In this document: positions 56,501 to 64,000 of the stretch, in pieces
How the letters are laid out: every line of letters begins with the position of its first letter
Position numbering within the stretch: the first letter of the stretch is position 1
Source of the DNA: Archilochus colubris
Lineage: Eukaryota > Chordata > Aves > Apodiformes > Trochilidae
Reading direction: 5' to 3'
DNA: 64,000 nucleotides
Assembly (NCBI GenBank): GCA_023079485.1
Contig: CM041085.1
Coordinates: 93,135,115 to 93,199,114 of the forward strand
Translations under genes and position numbers: made by a program
The notes under the pieces: model-generated
Databases searched by the model: none
What the model was told of the DNA's origin: nothing
The model's input: only the letters and a program-made list of their open reading frames with translations

Positions 56501-58874
56501 ACTCATGCTCCACTTAGCAGCAGAGTGCAAGAACCTTTTCCTCCATCTTTTCCCCTGGACACATCCTCATCTTCCCCTTGGCTTTCACTTCTCTTCAGAT
56601 TACAGTACCCCTAGTTACATCTTCAGTCATAGACCAGAAGGGGAAAATATTGTTCTTTAATTTAAAAGTGGAAAGAGAGAATTAAAATAACACATTCATG
56701 CAGTAAATGAGCCTTGATGCAGCAAGCATGCACATTCCTGTAAGGAGCTTGACTGTATGGTGCAGAATATCTAAAGATACTTAAAACACTGGCAAATTCA
56801 TAGTAAGGGATAGAATCTCTGCTTTGGGGAGGGATTTGTAAACTGTGCTATCACTGTATGTATATATCCTTGGAAAAGTCCAAGGTTTTGAATAAGGCAG
56901 CAGTTGATGAGGAGTTTATCCCTTGCAAAGTTTTAAATCCTGACAATATATACAGTTGAGCATTAAACTTGTAAATTGTGAGAAGTACTTGGATCAATGC
57001 TTGATATACCAAGGTGCTACAAATGCTCTTTCAATTCATTGTTTATTTGTGTTGTGTCTCCTGGCAAAATATTATTACCTGGCAGTCACTGAAAGCTGTT
57101 ATTGCACTTGTACTCTGCATAGAAGAAGTAGACTACCTGTGGTTTTCAAATAGACCTCAAGAGAGGATATCACCAAATTTTAGTATCCCCTCAAATCCCA
57201 CCTCATCTATCAAAACAGCCTCTAAATGAGACGAAGGTCAGACAAGTTTTTTTTCATCCTTCTGTGTCAGGGGTTGATTTAATTCTGTGCACATTTATAG
57301 GTATATTGTCAAGTCTTCTGTGTATCTGGTGTGTCTCATGTAACCTTTTTTGTTTACATCAACAGAAAAAAAATGCTTCTTTGTTTTACAAACCTTGGTT
57401 TAAAATGCTAGACCAGTTCTCACTCATCTTACTCCTGTCCAGTTCAGTGAGTTAGACAAAGGACTCATCCATCATAATTCTGAAACCAGATTCCTGTTTG
57501 GTATGAATCCATTAAATCTGCAGGGGAAAAAAAAATGACCTAAGGACCTCAACCTTTTCCTTGCATAAAGTCAGAATACCCTTCACCAAGCACCTGTTCC
57601 AGCTTCCCTCATAGGAACAGCAGAGCATGGAAGAGAGGAGAGTAGGCTCTGACAGATTGTTGGCTGCCATGACACTTGGCAGAAGCCAGAATAAATCACT
57701 CAATCTCTGATCAGGAGAAATTAGGTTATCTTAGGAAAAGGACAGCAGAAAATAGAAAGGCACTTCTGTCTTAACTGAACAAAGCACAAATTCAGAATAT
57801 CCTTCCTCCTTTTTTCAGCTCTACAAACAAAGATAGGAATACTTGTTTCCAATACACCATATGGGAAAGGATTGTCTTCCACATTCTTTTTACTCTTGAC
57901 TGTGAACACCATGAGACAAAAAGCCTTGTGAACAGGAGTGAGAGCTCAAATAGTTCTCCAGTTTCAGTTTTGTCACTTTAACTCTATTTTCTGTCTTCCC
58001 TTGGTTTTCCTGAGGAATGTGTTTCTCTGCTTGCTTATCTACAGTTCTTTCTTCTCCTCCTCCCTACTCTGCCTGCATGGCAGCATTTTCCATCTTATGT
58101 TTTGTGCTTTGACCCCCTCAGTGCCCTCATCTCCTCCAAATGCATTGTGTCTACATCAAGAGAGAGGAGCACAACCACTGGGAAAAAAAGCAGTTAGTTC
58201 TTCAAAGAACTAGGCTGCAGCCTGGGTATAAATTTCTGGTTTTCAAAAAATAAAAAAAAAACAGCAAAAAAACCAGATGAAAGATTCGTGAGGTTTTTTG
58301 TCTATTGTGTTGTTATGGCAGAAAACCCAGAAGAAAAGAGAGGAGCTACGAAAAAGCACTGACCCAGTCAGACATTCCTCAGTCTTGGGAATGTCCTGAG
58401 AAAGGCAGCTTTTGGAACCAAGAACTCCAGGGCAGAATTGTGAACTAAGAGACTTCTTTCTTTCTGTGTTCACAGAAAAAGGATTTTGTATGCTTTCAAT
58501 GTTGATGTAAATAAACAAGATTGCTTTGTCAGCATCTCTTCACACAAACAACCTGCCTGCCCTGAAGTCTGTTCAGGTCAAACAGGGGTAACAGTATATG
58601 TTTATATAGAGTGAATAATACATGAATCCCTTGCTCTTCAGGTCTGAGGTTGTGTGTTTTAGAATGTCATTTATTAATCTATATGACACAAACAGGGGAG
58701 CAGGTCAATGCGGTTAAAGGTAATTAAGAATTGATTAGGACTTGAGAAACCAAATGAAAAGACATAACTTCCCCCAGTAGCAGGAACTGTTGAATTAAAA
58801 GATAAAACCAAGAATCTTTCTTGAATTCAAATTCTGCTGTTCTTCACAATTTCTGATTACAATGCTGTATTCAG
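56501..58874. other. Intergenic, nothing recognised
   Basis: 2.4 kb of AT-rich sequence with A runs near 58245-58262. No gene or transposon was recognised. Confidence 0.6.
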
Positions 58875-59028
58875 CATTGCTGCAGTCTCACCTTTAATAC
58901 TGTTTGCAGTTCCAGATGTGAAAATCCTTAAATGCATCCATATGAGGGTGAAAGGGATTGAAGGTTGTCATTTTAGGAGCAGCTGAGGGCTTTGGGCTTG
59001 TCTAGTTTGGAGAAAAGGAGTCTGATGG
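58875..59028 (+). mobile_element. Old CR1 LINE fragment
   Basis: TTTGCAGTTCCAGATGTGAA, then GGGTGAAAGGGATTGAAGG and GAGCAGCTGAGGGCTTTGGG, then AGTTTGGAGAAAAGGAGTCT match the ORF2 C-terminal region of CR1 in sense. Diverged and internal. Confidence 0.7.
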
Positions 59029-59076
59029 GTACTTTTTTTTGTACTTCATTTTGTACTTCATTTTGTACTTCATTTA
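59029..59076 (+). repeat. 12-bp tandem repeat
   Basis: Two perfect GTACTTCATTTT units (59041-59064), a third GTACTTCATTTA (59065-59076), and a degenerate leading GTACTTTTTTTT unit (59029-59040). It is directly attached to the CR1 fragment. Confidence 0.92.
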
Positions 59077-60224
59077 CACTTCAGATGTTTCTACTGTCTT
59101 TATTTTAAACACATTCTTTCATAAGTCTGCTGTATACCACAGGTGATGATGTGGTTGTAATGTCCATCTGATACCTATTTCTGTTACTCCATTTTGCTCA
59201 TAAAGTTCTGCTGGGATTTCTTTTCACATTCCAAACTACATAATGCACCTTTCTTTTGAAAAGCAGAGGAAAAAATATCTTCTTAGAGAAATATTTGAGT
59301 CTTTCTATGTTCACCACAAGTGGTGAATTTCTTCCAATATGGCCTGAAGCCCAGTGCAGGAAATACCCTATAACGTGCCAGTGACAGGACTAAGATCCAG
59401 TATTTCATGATCCATCAGTGTAGAAATGGGTACTGTATACCACTGGCAGGGCAGATCATTGGAAAGGAAATGGAATGTGTTCAGTGCTTTCTATCAGTCA
59501 TGTCATTGCTGAAATAAAAGAGCTTGCACTTGTCATATTATGTGTGAAAAAGCAATTTATATTTAATAATTACATTTCTACAACATGCTAGTGATCATTT
59601 CACTCCTCTTTAGATGTCTGCGCAGTTACATGCATGATACTAAAGGATTTATTTTACTGCTGGAGAAAGATGAACGTGACACTAATAATATTTCTTAAAT
59701 ACAAAAATACTTTCATAGTCCTCTTTGATGCAGTCAAAGAAATACAGAGTGTCTGACAGATGATAGATTGCATTGTCATTTGTTTGGCCTGAACAAATTT
59801 AAGGCAAAAAGTGCTAGATTGTTTAGTAGCTCATAATAGGTCATTGCATTTCACATTGTGTTTTTAGGCACTTTTTAGGTACAGTCTTTAATTGAGTAGC
59901 CTTTAGTAGCCTTTTGTCAGTAATAAGAAAATTCAGTGGTTCTGCATTCTCATGACTGAAATTTGTGCCTTAGCTTTCACATAAATTTCTATGGATTCTA
60001 CTTCAATCTACTGGTTCCTGCTTTGCTCTCTCCCCATGGATTAAGTAGGTTTAGCACATAGTCTTCTCTTCTTGCAAATGCTCTTATATTCCGTAATAAT
60101 CTCATAGTTTCATTTTTTTTGATGGAATCTATTTTGTTCCTCTCTGAAAAGCAGTTTCAAAAATGCTCAAATTTTTTTCTATGATCTTCTACACTGCTGA
60201 ATTTTTAGCAACTTTTTCTAGACC
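59077..60224. other. Intergenic, nothing recognised
   Basis: AT-rich DNA without recognised features. Confidence 0.6.
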
Positions 60225-60680
60225 ATTCCTAGACATAGCTGCAGTCTCCATGGATTACTCTCACCAGTGTTGTATATAGCACACTGATAGCAAAGTACCA
60301 AAAGCTTATGTTTAGTTGCTAGTCTACTATGATTCTTAGATGCATTTAGTCACTAGTTTTCAGGCTGTAATCTCTTGTGCTTGTAGGTTCTACCTCTATT
60401 TGTTGTTTCTACAAATATAGCCATGTTTTTGGCACTACTAAATTATATGTTGTTTAAGTAGAGGCCAAAGGTAGCAAGTGGGATAGATTGTTCTGCATGA
60501 TTCCTTTTTCTCATCATTGTTGACCACTGCTAATTGTATGGTCACGTGTACTCATATTTAACTAGCTCACAAATGAACACGTGGAACAGAATCAGGCCTT
60601 GTACCAGTTCCTTTGGGATTGTATAAAAACCACTCCCAGTCACTGGAAAAAAATCCACGGACTGCAGTTCTTGAAGGTTT
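60225..60680 (-). mobile_element. Possible ancient CR1-like LINE, RT region
   Basis: CTCACCAGTGTTGTATATAG, GGCACTACTAAATTATATG and CAGTTCCTTTGGGATTGTAT follow each other in the order and spacing expected of a reverse-complemented CR1 RT segment. Individual matches are weak, so this is tentative. Confidence 0.4.
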
Positions 60681-61699
60681 TCAGTAAGGCAGCTTTTGAT
60701 ACTAGATTGCCCTGGGGTCCAGCTTCTCAGCCTTCCTTGTCTGTCAGGCTTTTAGTTTGATCACAGGGATAGTCCAGCCCTTTTTCAGAGACTCTCTTGA
60801 ATTTTCAAGGTTAATCTGATTTTTGTTGCTTAATAAGTTCATACACTTTCAAACATCTTTCAAGCTCATTTGCATATTCAAGCTTTAAGTATTAAAAGTT
60901 TCCAAATTAACAGTGATTTCTGGCATTTCTGCACCCTACTTCATCCCTCTTCATCTCTCTGGTTCAGCTCCATGACATATATAAAAAAAGCTGGCCTATG
61001 ATCTGGATAGCTTTGCTGGGAATTACAATGTGTAGTACTGCTAAGACAGGGCAGTGCACATCCTTTTGGGTGACTCCAAGGTCAGTCTAAGATTCAATGT
61101 ATATACTGTCCATGGTATCTCTCAAACTATTTACCATATACCTTAGTGATTTGGTGTCTTGCTCATTTATTAATCCCAGTGTAATGCAGTGCACATCAAA
61201 TGCATTCCAACTCTCTATATTTATTAAGTGTATAGTATTCCATTCATCATTTCTATGAAAGGATGAAATCACTTTTGTTCAATGAGATCTGTTTTCCATA
61301 AAATCAAAACTCCTGACATTAGTTGTATTCTATCTTTAGAGTTTTGAGAAATCCTTTATCAGCATTTCTGAGTTTCTCCACAATTTTTCTTAGTTTTGAG
61401 GACAACCTAGTTATTCATATGTCTATAACATCTATTTTTTTAAAGATATTACCTGAGATGATCACATCTATTTTTCTGAAATTTCCCTGCTTTCCTGGTG
61501 TTTGTTATATGAGCATAAATCATACTAGGTTTGCCAACTAACCAGTTAAGGCTCCTGACTATACATATCAATATAAAGCTCTTTATCATTTTTAGATTAT
61601 TTGGAAAGTAATGAAAATTCAATGCATTCTATCTGATCTTCATCTGAGAATTCAGCACACCACTGTTTGGGAAGATATTAGTTAGAATAGAGAAAAGCA
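60681..61699. other. Intergenic, nothing recognised
   Basis: AT-rich DNA, possibly including more old LINE sequence that I cannot identify. Confidence 0.5.
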
Positions 61700-62240
61700 G
61701 AAATGGACAGAAATACAGGAGCTGAGGGGTGAAGTAGCTAAAGAAAAATATGACAACACTTTCATTGAAAGAATAATTGTGATGGAAAGAGATTGCCTGT
61801 AGAGTCCCTCAAGGACTGGGTTTGGAGGTTGATCTCATATAATAGGTTAATTAATGATCTTGGCAGAAATAGTAGGAATGTGGTAATGAAATTTGCTGAC
61901 GACAAAATTTAGGAAGTATTATCAATATAAAGGAGAAATTGGATGACCTCAAGGACTGCAGTAATAGAAGAGGATTACATTTAATAATAAAAAGTGCTGG
62001 GTCATGCACTTAGGAACCTGATAACAAGAATTTCTTCCAGAAGCTGGGGACTGATCAGTTGGAAATTACAAAAAAGGAAAATGATCCAGGTCAGCCAGGG
62101 TGTGACATTACAGTGAGTCTGTGAAAAGAGCAGGTTACCCAAGGGTGTCTCTGGTAAAGTATTTGCAATAGAGAAAGATGAGTAATAGTGCCATCACACA
62201 ATGCACCTGGTGAGACTCTCCTTTGGAATTCTTTTAAAGA
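61700..62240 (+). mobile_element. Ancient CR1 LINE, RT region
   Basis: Plus-strand order matches CR1 RT: an AATTTGCTGACGACAAAATT tract (the FADD motif) near 61900. Then comes TTGGATGACCTCAAGGACTG near 61940. A GTGCTGGGTCATGCACTTAG tract is near 61995. The GGGGACTGATCAGTTGGAAA stretch is near 62046, and the CTGGTGAGACTCTCCTTTGG tract (the LVRP-HLE region) is near 62208. Frames are broken. It is of an older group than copies A and B. Confidence 0.8.
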
Positions 62241-64000
62241 GCTCTCTCTATGTTCAGATTTTCCTGAGCTTTGTAAAATTAGCCTTTTTGAAGAGCTGGA
62301 TATCATATAACCATTTAGTCTGTTTGGTGTTTGCCAGTTGCTAAGCAACCTGTTGTTCATAGTGTAAGAATTAATTTATCTGTAACTGTCATAAGGTGGT
62401 ACCTAGCTGAATAATGAGTTTTGCTCTCTCCGGGGCTTATATTCAATTTTACATTCAGCTATGCTGCATGAAATTCAGCATATTATTTATATTTAGAGAG
62501 GTTCCAGCCTGTAAAATCTTTATTCTTGCACAGTTATGACTGATAGCTGTTAACCATGTCCCTTGAAGAATATAGAAGGTTATATTTGAAGATAGCTATC
62601 TTGACTTTAAATCTCTGGTATCCCTTTGGTGTAAGTATGAATAGAGTGAGGACAACTTTTAGTGCTTTTAAAAGTCCAGAAGCACAGTAGGCTCTCACAT
62701 GAAATCCACTTGGATCACTAGATAGCTATACATTGTAAATAAGGATGTTGCAGAGCTTATAAAAATCTAAAATCTTCAGGAACTGGTCAAAGCAAGAGCA
62801 TCAAAAGAATAAAAGTTTGGCATATGGCCCATAGGTTCTGTGAACCCTGTGCCCAGTTTGTGGAAGCACATTGTCACCTGAGTTTAGGCCCTCAGGTGAA
62901 ATGATTTGTTATTCATTCTGACACTGTGAATAATTTTTTTCAGTGGTTTTGAGGGAAGACAGTTTGGGAAGCCCTTCTAAAACTAACTCCTAACTATTGG
63001 GAGTCTATAAAAAACTGAAAAGTTTGGCTTAGAGTGTTGCTTGTTGTCTCTCTAGGCTCACAAATTCACACTAGGAGGTGTGGAACTCCTGAGTCTCTGC
63101 TCAACCTACGTGTTTCATGCACTTGAGCTGAGCACTGTGAATTGGTACTCCCCAGCTTCAGGAGTCCACCTGTGATAGACATTCATTATCATGATCTCTG
63201 CCCCCAGTCTTGTATATATTTAATGTTTTTTCCTTCAGATCCAGTCCTGGAAACCATTTAAAAAACTCTCAAGTTTTTAGATACAGTTCACTAACCTCTT
63301 AAAATCATGAAACTTGTGACCCAAAGTCAGAGTTGCCTTCCAGGTTAGCTAGGAAGACTTCAGATATCAGAACCAGATTTTTTCTGGTTAAAAGCCTGCT
63401 TGTATTACTGCTATGCAGTGATGAAGCCAAAATATTATTGAGAATATTTTTTCTTTGGTGAATTAAGACTTTTTTGACAAAAGCCTTTTGAACTCATGAC
63501 CTGTCACATGAAACTTCTGCAGGACTGGGCTTTCAGTTTAAAAGGAAAGGGGGAACTAACATGGTGTCAGGATTCCTGACATCATCATGTTTCAAAGGAA
63601 GGTTGCAATGCAGTTTTGAACTGTCATTACAAATCCAATAAAGAGTGATGAGACACTGATGAAATGTTGCAACACAACATGGGCATTTTGCCTTACGTGA
63701 TAGAACTCCACAGGTAGCAATTACAACCCTATTCACATTGTTCCAGAGGGAGGAAAAAATAAACCCTCCCACATGCCTTTACAGCTGAGCTAGCAGGTAG
63801 CTTTATCACTTGCTCACAGCTGTATATTGGGTTTTTTAGCCATGGGATTTACTCCATCATTGGACTAGAAATACGAGGGGGTTTTGTGTGTGATTGTGCA
63901 TGGGAGGATGGATTGAGCAGCATATCTTTAGACAGAACAAAATAAAATAAAGTACTAGTAAGGGTTGTATAATCCAATTTCTGACATCCATTCAAAGGCT
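62241..64000. other. Intergenic, nothing recognised
   Basis: AT-rich DNA to the window edge; no gene, repeat or RNA gene was recognised. Confidence 0.6.

Noticed and set aside
1..64000. A hidden multi-gene system, CRISPR array or RNA gene
   Set aside because: Spaced-repeat arrays, operon-like gene runs, tRNA-like or rRNA-like sequence were looked for on both strands and not seen. The window is ordinary vertebrate gene, intron and repeat DNA.

Overview
The window is vertebrate nuclear DNA, and the repeats say bird. There are many CR1 LINE copies ending in the ATTCTATG-type 3' tail, plus two solo LTRs of avian endogenous-retrovirus type. A neoavian, perhaps passerine, host is an inference from the LTR types. 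Genes are sparse, introns are AT-rich, and there are no operons. I see no bacterial-style system, CRISPR array or RNA gene.

The only host gene I can support is microcephalin (MCPH1), on the minus strand. Nine coding exons can be read by translation and splice sites, from the start codon at 29648 down to 7712. All have GT/AG boundaries and compatible phases. Joined, they give about 603 residues: the complete N-terminal BRCT domain, a conserved linker block, the long disordered central exon, and a short ninth exon. The two C-terminal BRCT domains, roughly the last 200 residues of the family, were not found and presumably lie beyond the left edge. The start codon sits in a CpG island (about 28890-29930). 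A G-rich 19-bp minisatellite lies about 125-205 bp upstream of it.

Within MCPH1, introns 1, 2, 7 and 8 carry CR1 fragments. Intron 2 also carries a 574-bp solo LTR with a near-perfect 6-bp target duplication.

From about 29.9 kb to the right edge there is no recognisable host gene. This fits the long gene-poor interval upstream of MCPH1 in other amniotes. The stretch holds two young, closely similar CR1 copies in opposite orientation (36445-38138 plus, 46621-50190 minus). The second is nearly full-length, with recognisable ORF1 esterase remnants, endonuclease and reverse transcriptase. There are also a young CR1 3' fragment (39095-39445), older CR1 pieces, a 976-bp solo LTR (54473-55448), microsatellites, and very old CR1 endonuclease and RT fossils at 55.9-62.2 kb.
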